From Pseudomonas sp. H3(2019) (GTDB taxonomy: Bacteria; Pseudomonadota; Gammaproteobacteria; Pseudomonadales; Pseudomonadaceae): a stretch of 64,000 nucleotides of DNA. The DNA is taken from assembly GCF_007713465.1 (NCBI RefSeq), contig NZ_VMSG01000004.1:124001-188000 (forward strand), written 5' to 3'. Below are positions 8,666 through 16,364 of the stretch, piece after piece; positions within the stretch are counted from its first letter, which is position 1; each line of letters begins with the position of its first letter. The notes beneath the pieces were generated by a model. That model saw only the letters and a program-made list of their open reading frames with translations, did no database searches and was not told the origin of the DNA. The translations under genes and the position numbers were made by a program.

Positions 8666-9952
8666 TTAAAAGAGAATCCCTTTAGCCTTCGCATCCTTCA
8701 GCCATAGTGGAAACTCTTCCATCAGCTTGTCGTACAGCTGCTCTTCGGTGATGTCGTGCAGGTCATCCAGCGCGAAGAAGCCACAGTTATCGACGACTCG
8801 GCCGGCCATGGTGTCGAGTTTTTCCAGAATGCCGTAGTTGTTTCCGCCGATCCCAACGAATTGCCAGAAGATCGGCAGTTTTGCTGCCTCAATCATCAGC
8901 TTTTTGATCGCACCACTTGCCGAAACACCACCATCACTGATGAACAGAATGTAGATCGGTGTGGTGTCCCGGGACTTTTTGTAAAAGTCGATCACCTTCT
9001 TGATGGCTTTGGGCTCGTCGTTGTAGCGAGCGCCCACCGCCCAATCCTTCCAGCCATGACTATCGGTGTTGATGAAGTCTTTGTGATTGGCCAGTGTCAC
9101 GGCAGACAGTTGCAGTGTCTCGGCGCCAAAGGCCCAGCAGTCGAGGGTGCCGTCGTCGTCGAAGTGCAACGCCAGGGGCAGCAGCCGGTTGACGACTTCC
9201 TGGACGCGGCCACTGGTGTATTGGTTATGCATGGAACCGGATGAATCCAGCACTAGGCCGACCCGCGCTTTAACCTCCGTCAGCTTGGCTTTTTCAAGGC
9301 TGATCTGGGCTTTCTTCGCCAGGCTGACCAGATGAGGAGCGGCGTTGCCGATCTTTTTCTCAAGAGAAATTGTGTTTGACGCGGGTGCTGGTGTCGGTAT
9401 CGGAGCTGGAGCTGGAGCTGGAGCTGGAGCGGGCGCCGGTTCGTCAACGACATCCCCGCCGAAGTGTTTTACCAGCGCTTCCAGACCTGCGTTGAACCCT
9501 TGCAGATTGGAAGCCAGGCGCCATTCGCCTGACTTGCGATAGAGCTCGACCACCATGATTGCCTTTTCGTCGGAGAAGCTGGATCCCGAAAAAGGGCATT
9601 GCGCCAATACATCGCCGTACAGGCTCTTGATGCTGAAACTGCTGGCCTGAATGTCCCGCATCGCGCCGGCACCATCGATCGAGGTGGTGAAAACCAGACG
9701 ATCGATGCTGGCAGGCAGTTTCGAAAGGTCGAGCGTGAAATCACCGCCGTTCGACATTCTCACACTATTGCACGGCGTCGCGGGTTGGTTGAAAAACACC
9801 ATATAGCGGTCATCGGAAAGCTTGCCCTGTGCATCGATGCCAAAGCACACAAAATCGAGCACGTGGGGTGACTGAACGTTGATCGAGAGGATTAGTTGCG
9901 TGCCCTGCATAAGGCTGGACAAGGGTAACCGTTGTCCTTGGCTGATTTGCAT
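8666..9952 (-). CDS. TerD domain-vWA domain fusion (TerF-like)
   Basis: 428 residues from the ATG at 9952, which has AAGGA at proper spacing; an in-frame ATG at 9994 has none. Residues 1-165 are a degenerate TerD domain, followed by an Ala/Pro linker (about 172-191) and a von Willebrand A domain whose MIDAS motif starts LDSSGSM at about residue 235, with ISDGGVSASGA later. vWA proteins of this type accompany ter operons and are thought to assemble or sense the Ter complex through a bound metal. It converges on the operon but lies outside it. Confidence 0.88.
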   Translation of the reverse strand: MQISQGQRLPLSSLMQGTQLILSINVQSPHVLDFVCFGIDAQGKLSDDRYMVFFNQPATPCNSVRMSNGGDFTLDLSKLPASIDRLVFTTSIDGAGAMRDIQASSFSIKSLYGDVLAQCPFSGSSFSDEKAIMVVELYRKSGEWRLASNLQGFNAGLEALVKHFGGDVVDEPAPAPAPAPAPAPIPTPAPASNTISLEKKIGNAAPHLVSLAKKAQISLEKAKLTEVKARVGLVLDSSGSMHNQYTSGRVQEVVNRLLPLALHFDDDGTLDCWAFGAETLQLSAVTLANHKDFINTDSHGWKDWAVGARYNDEPKAIKKVIDFYKKSRDTTPIYILFISDGGVSASGAIKKLMIEAAKLPIFWQFVGIGGNNYGILEKLDTMAGRVVDNCGFFALDDLHDITEEQLYDKLMEEFPLWLKDAKAKGILF

Positions 9953-10147
9953 GTTGCGTCCTTGTAATGGGTGCGCCGACGTTATGGCATTCATTGGGAG
10001 TCAGGGGAGGATTATGCGGGAGTAAGAGATCGATGGGGGATGATTATATGCGGGAGAGGGTAGGCGCTGCCCCGATTGTCTGTGCGGCATGACCACGCTA
10101 CCCTTCTCATCGCTCGGTAGGTCGACTTTCAAACAGGGAAACATAAT

Positions 10148-10897
10148 ATGGACATTAAACGCTTCTATCCTTCAGTGCGCCGCTTCATACAGATGGACGC
10201 GGCTATCTTGCTTCTGATGACACCGTTTTTTGCTCAGGCGGATATTACCGAAGAACAGGCGATGGCCAACTGTTTGAAAATAAGTGAGTACTCCGCCGAG
10301 GGTGGGAAGTATTACAAGCTCAAACAGTATGCCAAGGCTCGGAAACAGTATGAGCAGCAGGTCGGCTGGTCTGAAAGTTGTCAGCTGGACGAACAGAAGA
10401 TTGCGCTGGCCTACAACAACGTTGCACTCACCTACGTACATGAAGGCAATTACCTGAAGGCCCGTGCGTGGCTGAGTATTCTGCCAAACGACAAGAAATC
10501 GATCTTCAATCTTGGCAAGATCAGTGATGATGTAAAAAATGCACTGGAGAAGCTGCCGAATCAGTCAGAAGGGCAGTATTGGCAATATGCCGGGGCTGCT
10601 TTATGGAAATCCATGACTATAAAACCGCAGGGTCGGAAATACAGAGTTGATTTTCAGGGTTATTATGCTGGCCTGATGGCGATGTATTACGGTCCCAATA
10701 TAGGTGAATTCTCAACGGTATTAGAAATTGATAACGGGAAGGCTAATTACACCATGAGTGGAGAGGACGAAGGCGACTGTGTCTATGACTTCGATATTAA
10801 AAAAGAACGGATGACGGTAAAGCGCACGGCGGGTGAGTGGTGCGGCTTTGGTCATAATGTGGGTGCTGAAGGTATTTATCACAGAGTCGAGTTTTAG
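10148..10897 (+). CDS. Secreted TPR-like protein of unknown function
   Basis: 249 residues. An N-terminal hydrophobic stretch AAILLLMTPFFAQA suggests a signal peptide cut near residue 32. The helical segment ~40-130 (YYKLKQYAKARKQYEQQ, LAYNNVALTYVHEGNYLKARAW) reads like two or three TPR units. The C-terminal ~100 residues are beta-rich and rich in Tyr and Gly, with two Cys. I do not recognise the family. It is a lone gene diverging from the vWA gene, and its local A+T is higher than its neighbours, hinting at accessory origin. Confidence 0.7.
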   Translation: MDIKRFYPSVRRFIQMDAAILLLMTPFFAQADITEEQAMANCLKISEYSAEGGKYYKLKQYAKARKQYEQQVGWSESCQLDEQKIALAYNNVALTYVHEGNYLKARAWLSILPNDKKSIFNLGKISDDVKNALEKLPNQSEGQYWQYAGAALWKSMTIKPQGRKYRVDFQGYYAGLMAMYYGPNIGEFSTVLEIDNGKANYTMSGEDEGDCVYDFDIKKERMTVKRTAGEWCGFGHNVGAEGIYHRVEF

Positions 10898-10909
10898 CCG
10901 CTTTCGGAA

Positions 10910-10936
10910 TTTGCGTAACCCCAGTCACCCTGATCC
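10910..10936. repeat. 27-bp exact repeat shared with the DUF6124 gene
   Basis: Bases 10910-10936 are identical to 14131-14157, which lie inside the DUF6124 coding region (peptide LRNPSHPDP). Here the copy is intergenic, immediately after the TPR-like gene, with no surrounding DUF6124 reading frame. It may be a relic of a decayed DUF6124 copy. Confidence 0.85.
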
Positions 10937-11055
10937 GTACAGAGGACGTAAACAACTTTCCGGGTCCACTCAAGCTCCGCTCATAGCCCTAAGGACGGTG
11001 GTACATGCGGCATGTTCAAATGTAGGATTGACGCAAAATGGTGATGGATATCCAT

Positions 11056-11676
11056 ATGAATCTTGCGACGCTAGCGTTATTCCTGCCCGCCTGCTTTGCC
11101 CTGAATATGGCGCCAGGGCCTAACAACCTGCTGTCTATCAGCAATGCAACACGCTACGGATACCGCACATCATGCATGGCAGGTGTTGGTCGCTTGCTGG
11201 CGTTCGCGGTGATGATTGCGCTGGTTTCGGCAGGCTTGGCCGTAGTGTTGCAAACTTCAGAGCTAGTCTTCTATGGGATCAAAATAGTTGGCGCGGCCTA
11301 CCTTTTTTACTTGGCATACCAGTTGTGGAGGGCTGAACCACGAGTGGAAGCCGAGTCAAAAAACGCCCCGTTAGGTCTTTTCGCGCTGGCAAGGCAGGAA
11401 TTCCTCGTCGCCGCAGGCAACCCTAAAGCCATCCTGATTTTTACCGCGTTCTTACCTCAATTCGTCGACCCAACGGCAGACATGGGTTCTCAGTTTGCGT
11501 TGCTAGGTCTTCTGTTTTTGGTATTGGAGTGGATTGCCATTGGCATCTATGCGTACATCGGATTGTATATGCGACGTTGGTTTGCCCTGCCTCAGGGTAA
11601 GCAAATTTTCAACCGTTGCTGCGCTGGTTTGTTGTCGGCTGCCGCCTCGATGCTATTGATGGCACGTCGAGCTTGA
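11056..11676 (+). CDS. LysE/RhtB-family amino-acid exporter
   Basis: 206 residues from ATG 11056; ATGs at 11038 and 11044 would add only six or four residues. About six membrane segments are visible. The N-terminal motif ALNMAPGPNNLLSISNATRYG and GNPKAILIFTAFLPQFVD in the middle are diagnostic of LysE-type translocators, inner-membrane carriers that export amino acids or similar metabolites. It is a single gene with no operon partner. Confidence 0.9.
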   Translation: MNLATLALFLPACFALNMAPGPNNLLSISNATRYGYRTSCMAGVGRLLAFAVMIALVSAGLAVVLQTSELVFYGIKIVGAAYLFYLAYQLWRAEPRVEAESKNAPLGLFALARQEFLVAAGNPKAILIFTAFLPQFVDPTADMGSQFALLGLLFLVLEWIAIGIYAYIGLYMRRWFALPQGKQIFNRCCAGLLSAAASMLLMARRA

Positions 11677-11825
11677 TTCGCAGTTAGCAGATGATGCTAA
11701 GCGTCTGCGACTCATCTGCGTGGTTGGACGGGTTGCCAGTCCTATGCTGGTTCTCCTACCACGCCTCCCGGCATGAAATCCGTACTTCGATCTCGAGAGT
11801 GGCCGATTATTAATGAGCACCTGGC

Positions 11826-12059
11826 TCATTCCACATACCGGGCCCGACTAAAAAACAGCGCCGTCCCGCTACCGATGGCATAGATCGAAGCGATGCCCAG
11901 ATCGAAACCAGCAATGAAAGGCGGCAGCATAAAAATAATCACAAGCCCCAGAGCGACCAGGGTGATGCCCAGCCATTTTCTGAGGCGGTAGGATTTCAGA
12001 TAAAAGAACAGCAGCAGGAACACCGCGTAAGCACCGGCATACAAGCCATATTCGCTCAT
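11826..12059 (-). CDS. Small inner-membrane protein, unknown
   Basis: 77 residues with three likely membrane helices (YAVFLLLFFYL, WLGITLVALGLVIIFML, FDLGIASIYAIGSGTALFF) and basic residues between the first two (KSYRLRK). The family is not recognised. It starts 3 bases after the stop of the gene at 12063-12554, so the two probably form an operon. The short hairpin AATGAGC / GCTCATT (11812-11830) overlaps its stop. Confidence 0.6.
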   Translation of the reverse strand: MSEYGLYAGAYAVFLLLFFYLKSYRLRKWLGITLVALGLVIIFMLPPFIAGFDLGIASIYAIGSGTALFFSRARYVE

Positions 12060-12062
12060 GGT

Positions 12063-12554
12063 CTATCCGCCTTGATTCTTGATGATCATGGACGATACGG
12101 AATGCTGGGGGCCTATGCCGCCGCTGACCTGCGCATTCAGACTGACGATGACATCGCCGGCGTGATAAGTCGGCAATTTGCTCAGCGTGAACTCGCGGAC
12201 TGTCCATCCCACCGGAAAGGCCAAAGCAGGCATTAACCTGCCTGCCGCTGCGGCGAAAACACCACTGGTGAGGATGGCGATACTCGTTCGTTGGGCATTG
12301 AGTAAATCCCCCTGTTGCCGGGTCAGGGGTTTGGAGATCCCGACCATCATTTGGCAGGGCAAATCCTTGGCGAGCATCTTGTCGTAGAGCTCCACCACCA
12401 GATTGCTCACTTCATAGTGGGCGGCTTTCGCTTCACCAAAATGCAGCGTTCTGAGGCTACCCCGTTCACTGGCTGACAGGGTGAAGCGCGATACGTTGAA
12501 GACAATTCCATGGTTGCCGGAAAACTGGTCGCTCTCAAACTTCAATGCTCGCAT
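12063..12554 (-). CDS. Hypothetical protein paired with a small membrane protein
   Basis: 163 residues, no recognised family. The N-terminal part (MRALKFESDQFSGNHGIVF) looks like a soluble beta domain. A moderately hydrophobic stretch (AILTSGVFAAAAGRLMPALAF, about residues 92-112) may be one membrane pass. It is the first gene of a two-gene unit with the small membrane protein at 11826-12059. Confidence 0.6.
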   Translation of the reverse strand: MRALKFESDQFSGNHGIVFNVSRFTLSASERGSLRTLHFGEAKAAHYEVSNLVVELYDKMLAKDLPCQMMVGISKPLTRQQGDLLNAQRTSIAILTSGVFAAAAGRLMPALAFPVGWTVREFTLSKLPTYHAGDVIVSLNAQVSGGIGPQHSVSSMIIKNQGG

Positions 12555-12677
12555 CCTTGTCGAGTCTGGAAAGGCGGGGAGTCTGTCTTAGCCCATGGGC
12601 TTTCGCAAGCGCTTGGCAAGACGCTGAAAAAGACGTTCATCTCGGGTGAAAATGGAGGCGCTTTAAACCAGCCATTC

Positions 12678-12740
12678 GAAAAAACGGGGGACAGACCACG
12701 TTTTACTCGCACCCGTAATTGTGGTCTGCCCCTGTATTCC
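12678..12740. repeat. GGGACAGACCACG-type palindromic repeat, copy A
   Basis: Arms GGGGACAGACCACG (12687-12700) and GTGGTCTGCCCC (12721-12732) face each other around a ~20-base centre. This is an extragenic palindrome of the kind dispersed by RAYT-type REP transposases. It lies just past the 3' end of the alpha/beta hydrolase gene. Confidence 0.7.
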
Positions 12741-12751
12741 CAACAACTTCG

Positions 12752-13525
12752 CTATCGAACGCTAGCGATGAAACGCAGGATTTCCCGCTCGACCTTTTCG
12801 GGCTGGTCGAGCTGTATCCAGTGTCCCGTATCAGCCACCACGGCGTGGGGTAACTCCGGTCGTAACGCGTAGAGCGCATTGGGATTGTCGTTCGCGCTAC
12901 TGACCAGGAGAAAAACAGGACCTTTCCATGCATCCAGCGCGGGTTCGGGGTTCCAACTGGCGAACGCCACTGCAAACCCCAGCCGCGCCGCTGCATCGAC
13001 CGCCGCACAATCTTCCAGAACTCTGGACGTTACCTTTACGTTATTGCCCGCGATCGTGGCATAGAACCCCTGTTGCACATCAAGGCTCGCAGGCCCGGCA
13101 AGCGCTTCCAGCATTCCGGCGCGAACCTCATCGGGAAGTGCCCTTGGATCGGTCGCGGGATCAAGCAGGAACAAGCCAGCCACGCGGTCGGCGTATCTGG
13201 CGGCATAGTCCAGCGCTGCGGCGCCACTTCCGCTGTGGGCCACGATGATGAAACGCTCAAGCTTGAAGGCGGCGGCTGTATCGATGATGTCCTGCGCACG
13301 CCCTGCATATGAATAGTCACCATCCGCAGCCGGGGAGCTGTCTCCGCTGCCCCGTGAATCAAGGGCATAGACTTTCCTGTCTCGTCCGATAGGTTCGAGC
13401 ATTTCCGCCCACTGGCTTGCTCGACCGGAGTCCGCATGGAGGAAGAGCACCGGCAAACCTTCGCCGTGCCCTGCTTCAATCACAGCAAGATTGCCCTGCG
13501 TTCCAGCGAATAGTGTCTGCTTCAT
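12752..13525 (-). CDS. Alpha/beta hydrolase
   Basis: 257 residues, no signal peptide. The nucleophile elbow is VAHSGSGAA with Ser at residue 98, the oxyanion region is FLHADSGRA, the catalytic His is in DTGHWIQLD (about 235), and a candidate Asp lies in SSANDNPN. The family includes esterases, haloalkane dehalogenases and lactonases; the substrate cannot be assigned. An RBS-like GGAGAA precedes the ATG. It is a single gene flanked by palindromic repeats on both sides. Confidence 0.85.
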   Translation of the reverse strand: MKQTLFAGTQGNLAVIEAGHGEGLPVLFLHADSGRASQWAEMLEPIGRDRKVYALDSRGSGDSSPAADGDYSYAGRAQDIIDTAAAFKLERFIIVAHSGSGAAALDYAARYADRVAGLFLLDPATDPRALPDEVRAGMLEALAGPASLDVQQGFYATIAGNNVKVTSRVLEDCAAVDAAARLGFAVAFASWNPEPALDAWKGPVFLLVSSANDNPNALYALRPELPHAVVADTGHWIQLDQPEKVEREILRFIASVR

Positions 13526-13608
13526 AGTGTTCTCCTTTGTTTGTTCCGTACCGTCCGTGGAAAAAGATAAGCCGACGACAACGCCGATCGGCAGCGTAGG
13601 GCAAAGAA

Positions 13609-13660
13609 GGGGGGCAGGCTACGTTTTCTCATACCCATGATCGTGGTCTGTCCCGTATTC
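13609..13660. repeat. GGGACAGACCACG-type palindromic repeat, copy B
   Basis: The left arm is degenerate (GGGGCAGGCTACG) and the right arm is CGTGGTCTGTCCCG (13642-13655). The right half, with CATGAT before it, is the inverted near-copy of the left half of copy C. Confidence 0.65.
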
Positions 13661-13689
13661 CCCAAATCCCAGTCAGCACGCACAACCCC

Positions 13690-13717
13690 TGTGGGAGCGA
13701 GCTTGCTCGCGATAGCG
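13690..13717. repeat. REP element (GTGGGAGCGAGC type)
   Basis: The palindromic core GAGCGAGC/GCTCGC preceded by TGTGGG is the standard REP of the P. fluorescens group. It lies between repeat copies B and C in an intergenic stretch with no gene. Confidence 0.85.
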
Positions 13718-13810
13718 CCAGATCAGCCAACACCAATGCTGAATACCCAGCCATCATCCCAAACAATCCGCCCCCACAAACTTCATACCTCATCGACCGG
13801 TATCAGGGAA

Positions 13811-13870
13811 GAAACGGGGACAGACCACGATCATGAATGTGATGAAATCTTATCTGTCCCGCGTTTCCCC
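13811..13870. repeat. GGGACAGACCACG-type palindromic repeat, copy C
   Basis: Left arm ACGGGGACAGACCACG (13815-13830), right arm CTGTCCCGCGTTTCCCC (13854-13870). With copy B it forms a large inverted pair around the REP at 13690. The remaining sequence of this 498-base gap (13526-14023) shows no gene. Confidence 0.65.
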
Positions 13871-14023
13871 CCGTCCTAGGACATTTCCCGCAAACCGTAG
13901 CGCCTTTCATGAACTGGCAAGCAACATTCCTGGAAGATAATCTCCTGTCTTCGCTGCAGCCGAGCGGACGGTTTTGACAGGCCGAAAAAAACGCAGGGAT
14001 CCTGAAAATCCTGGAGATTCCTT

Positions 14024-14407
14024 ATGAAAAAGACAACCCGAAATCCACTTGAAACCCCGTCGCTCTCTACATCAGAAGACCTCAATCCAATAGAGCTTTC
14101 CGAAACCGTCCAACGCGCCGTCAGTGCCCGTTTGCGTAACCCCAGTCACCCTGATCCCGTCAGCCATGTATTCACCATTGTCCCCGACGTAGACACGGCA
14201 ACCTTACTGGTCCACGCCAGCGAAACCCTCGCCTCGATCAACGCCATGACCACCGACCTGGCGTTCGAACTCGAAGGCTCGCGGCGCAATGTGGCACTGG
14301 CGATTCAGCAGTTAGCCGTGTTGGCCGAGTTGCTGGTAAACCGAGCGCTGGACCACCTCGACCCGCCCGATGAGGCGGTTGAGAGTCAGCCCACCGTCCA
14401 CCACTGA
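14024..14407 (+). CDS. DUF6124 family protein
   Basis: 127 residues. The central part, from FTIVPDVDTATLLVHASETL to IQQLAVLAELLVNRALDHL, is the helical core of DUF6124, a family that is common and multicopy in Pseudomonas. Function is unknown. The ATG follows GGAGATTCCTT. The next gene, 34 bases on, encodes another short helical protein and the pair ends at a terminator, so they form a small operon. Bases 14131-14157 recur exactly at 10910. Confidence 0.8.
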   Translation: MKKTTRNPLETPSLSTSEDLNPIELSETVQRAVSARLRNPSHPDPVSHVFTIVPDVDTATLLVHASETLASINAMTTDLAFELEGSRRNVALAIQQLAVLAELLVNRALDHLDPPDEAVESQPTVHH

Positions 14408-14441
14408 GTGGCCGCGCTCGTTTACCCAATGGAGGTTTGTC

Positions 14442-14699
14442 ATGGATCGATACATGCCAGTCACCGGCATTGACTGCACCATCCCGTCACTGCTGATTGA
14501 TACCCAAGCACCGCTCGACGTACTGCACGAAACCGCGGCCTACCGCATCCGCACCGCGACCCAACTGCTGGAGAACATCGCCATGGGGGAGGGGGTTCAC
14601 AGTGAACTGGCGAGGGTGCTGGTGACTTCACTGCGCGATGGTTGTGATTTGCTGGATGTGGTTGGGCGACGATTGCAGGTGGAGGTGTTGTTGGTGTGA
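14442..14699 (+). CDS. Short hypothetical protein paired with DUF6124
   Basis: 85 residues from ATG 14442, which has GGAGG at 14431-14435; an in-frame upstream extension to 14370 has no RBS and overlaps the preceding gene. The segment LDVLHETAAYRIRTATQLLENIA is helical and resembles the DUF6124/DUF3077 type of Pseudomonas helical proteins, but I cannot assign it firmly. Second gene of a two-gene unit. Confidence 0.65.
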   Translation: MDRYMPVTGIDCTIPSLLIDTQAPLDVLHETAAYRIRTATQLLENIAMGEGVHSELARVLVTSLRDGCDLLDVVGRRLQVEVLLV

Positions 14700-14734
14700 A
14701 AAATGGGCGGCCTTCTGCAGGTCGCCCATTTTTT
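14699..14734 (+). terminator. Rho-independent terminator after the DUF6124 pair
   Basis: Stem AAATGGGCGGCC / GGTCGCCCATTT, followed by TTTTT, immediately after the stop at 14699. Confidence 0.88.
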
Positions 14735-14779
14735 TGGTGGAAAAACGAGTATGAAAATAAAACTGTCCCGTTTTTTCAG

Positions 14780-14815
14780 AAAAAAAAGACCTTGAATCTC
14801 AAGGTCTTTTTTTAT
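14780..14815. terminator. Bidirectional terminator, probably the displaced tRNA-Leu terminator
   Basis: Stem AAAAAAGACCTTG / CAAGGTCTTTTTT with a T-run on both strands. It ends 4 bases from the tRNA-like att repeat at 14819. Before the island inserted it would have lain just downstream of tRNA-Leu on the minus strand. Confidence 0.75.
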
Positions 14816-14818
14816 TTA

Positions 14819-14834
14819 GTGCCCGAGGGAGACT
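14819..14834. other. Candidate left attachment site of the island
   Basis: GTGCCCGAGGGAGACT matches the 3' end of tRNA-Leu at 32213-32229 (GTGCCCCGAGGGAGACT) except for one missing C. The exact shared core is CCCGAGGGAGACT (14822-14834 and 32217-32229). Confidence 0.75.
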
Positions 14835-14880
14835 GTAGTGTTCCAGTAAACTCAAGGCCTCCAGAGAGGTTTGCTATCTC

Positions 14881-14902
14881 GGGATACATGTAGGGATACA
14901 TG
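14881..14902. repeat. Tandem GGGATACATG repeats near the left end
   Basis: Two direct copies of GGGATACATG, 12 bases apart in phase, about 50 bases inside the left att core. The same GGGATACA motif recurs beside the integrase start, so these are candidate integrase arm-binding sites. Confidence 0.6.
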
Positions 14903-15005
14903 ATCGCGTTTGCTGGCCAAGTATGAAGAGTCTTTACGGCATCATGCAAACCCTTCGTAAGCTTGGCGTCGTTCGTCTCTCTTTAAGGGGCGATACTAAG
15001 TATCG

Positions 15006-15626
15006 TTAGCCCAGAGAGCGGAGATCTGCTTCGAACGTCTCATAACAATCCCATCCCAGCAAAGTCACGACCTCAAATGCAAGATTCTGAGTTTTGTAGG
15101 GGGCGAACTGTTCGCCAGCTTCTGCAATGAGCAGATCGAAACAAGTCGTAACCGCTTTGTGAGGCTTACCTTCCTCCCAGTGTATGGATTGATTCCTACC
15201 CTGCCAGATCACTTGCTTCAACACCTGGGTGCCGATGGCGTAACCGTCAGGACAAGCATCTAGGCTCGATTGAGCGATCGAAATTCCCTGTTTTGCATAT
15301 TGCAAAAGGCTGGCGGCCATTGAGGATCGTGAAAATGCTCGCGCGGCGAGCTGGTCGTGCGCCTGGGTTAGACGATCCGTCACACCGTGACGCTGTTTAT
15401 CTGGGCCAAAGTAGGTTCCCCACTGAATCCCTGCTCCCGCCATGACATCGTCAGGGTCTTCAGAATCCTTCCAAGCTGCGGCTCTTCGATAGCCATCACG
15501 AGCTTCAGCGTTGAGCTTCTCAACTTGAGCTCGAAGCTCTTCAACCTGTCGATGCTCCTCCCAGAGAAGGCCTATAACCGAGCGAGCAGCGTGCTCAATT
15601 TCTGAAAGGTAAGAATTGATGTTCAT
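15006..15626 (-). CDS. Putative HEPN-type protein, possible RNase or toxin
   Basis: 206 residues, no recognised named family. It contains RNQSIH at residues 144-149, the R-(N)-x3-H arrangement that marks HEPN ribonucleases, set between predicted helices (IGTQVLKQVIWQG before, VTTCFDLLIAEAGEQF after). The N-terminal ~50 residues are a likely coiled coil (HRQVEELRAQVEKLNAEA). HEPN proteins are frequent toxins and abortive-infection effectors. No antitoxin gene is adjacent. It is isolated on the minus strand at the cargo end of the island. The HEPN call is an inference from one motif plus helical context. Confidence 0.5.
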   Translation of the reverse strand: MNINSYLSEIEHAARSVIGLLWEEHRQVEELRAQVEKLNAEARDGYRRAAAWKDSEDPDDVMAGAGIQWGTYFGPDKQRHGVTDRLTQAHDQLAARAFSRSSMAASLLQYAKQGISIAQSSLDACPDGYAIGTQVLKQVIWQGRNQSIHWEEGKPHKAVTTCFDLLIAEAGEQFAPYKTQNLAFEVVTLLGWDCYETFEADLRSLG

Positions 15627-15867
15627 TGTTCTCGTTTCTTTCGAGGTTTCCGGCGAGCCAATTTTCGAGCCGCTAGCTGCCGGATAAGTGAGGAAGGCAC
15701 TGAGAGCACATCGCTAGCTCTCAGAGCGAGATCGCAGTGCTTTGCGGAAAGCTACGGTTTTTCTGACCGAGTGTCTATCGACAGCTCTGCGCACGAGGTC
15801 GCTCTGCACTCTTCAGGTTTGTAACGGGTTTGGGCACTCAGCGTGAAGGATAGGGGTGGCAAATTCT

Positions 15868-16167
15868 GCCGGGGCCCCTGAGGAGTTCTAACCAATACGG
15901 GGTCGGAAACCCGCGGGGCTTTGATAGCGGAAGGTGCCCCAGCTTACTGAAATACAATCGTTGAAATTGAAAGGATCTTGAAGAAAAAGGGAGATCGTTA
16001 CCGGAACGGTAACGGTGAGCTCTGATCGGTCATTTCGTAGGGCAAATGCATAGGTGAACAGGCAGTCCACCGGGTTCACCTGTTCACTAAGCTGGGAGTT
16101 CTCCCGCTAACAAGATCCCGCGGGTTTCCGACCCCGTATATGCCTCTTACGCTCAGGGGCCCCCGGC
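15868..16167. repeat. ~300-bp segment with ~50-bp terminal inverted repeats and GGTGAACAG motifs
   Basis: The left arm (15868-15916) and right arm (16117-16167) are inverted near-copies: two conserved blocks (GGGGCCCCTGAG, and ATACGGGGTCGGAAACCCGC) separated by a variable spacer. Inside are a perfect GTTACCG / CGGTAAC hairpin (15998-16013) and three GGTGAACAG-like motifs at 16053-16087. It is either a MITE-like insertion or a replication-control region; I see no credible gene in it. Confidence 0.6.
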
Positions 16168-16235
16168 TCCCGCTGGAATCCTCCGCTGGTGGAAGCTATT
16201 GCTGATGGGGTGTGGGGGGATACATAGAAAGCAAG

Positions 16236-16357
16236 GTGTAACTGATGTTACAAGTGTAACGAAACCGCATATCATATTGATTTTATTGAATAAATTACGC
16301 GTTACACTGGCTGATGTTTCCTGGGATAAAAGGTGTAGCAATCACGCGAGGTGTAAC
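16236..16357. repeat. GTGTAAC repeat cluster, left
   Basis: GTGTAAC occurs at 16236, 16254 and 16351, and as GTTACAC at 16301, with degenerate copies at about 16247 and 16333. The same heptamer is clustered at 30543-30775. Interpreted as iterons for the element-encoded primase/helicase. Confidence 0.6.
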
Positions 16358-16364
16358 GTATTCG

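Noticed and set aside
10833..11123. 96-codon open frame spanning the 27-bp repeat
   Set aside because: Overlaps two real genes, lacks a start signal; contains only the LRNPSHPDP echo of DUF6124.
15888..16079. 63-codon minus-strand frame in the inverted-repeat cassette
   Set aside because: Lies inside the inverted repeat, no family signature; could be a tiny gene but unsupported.
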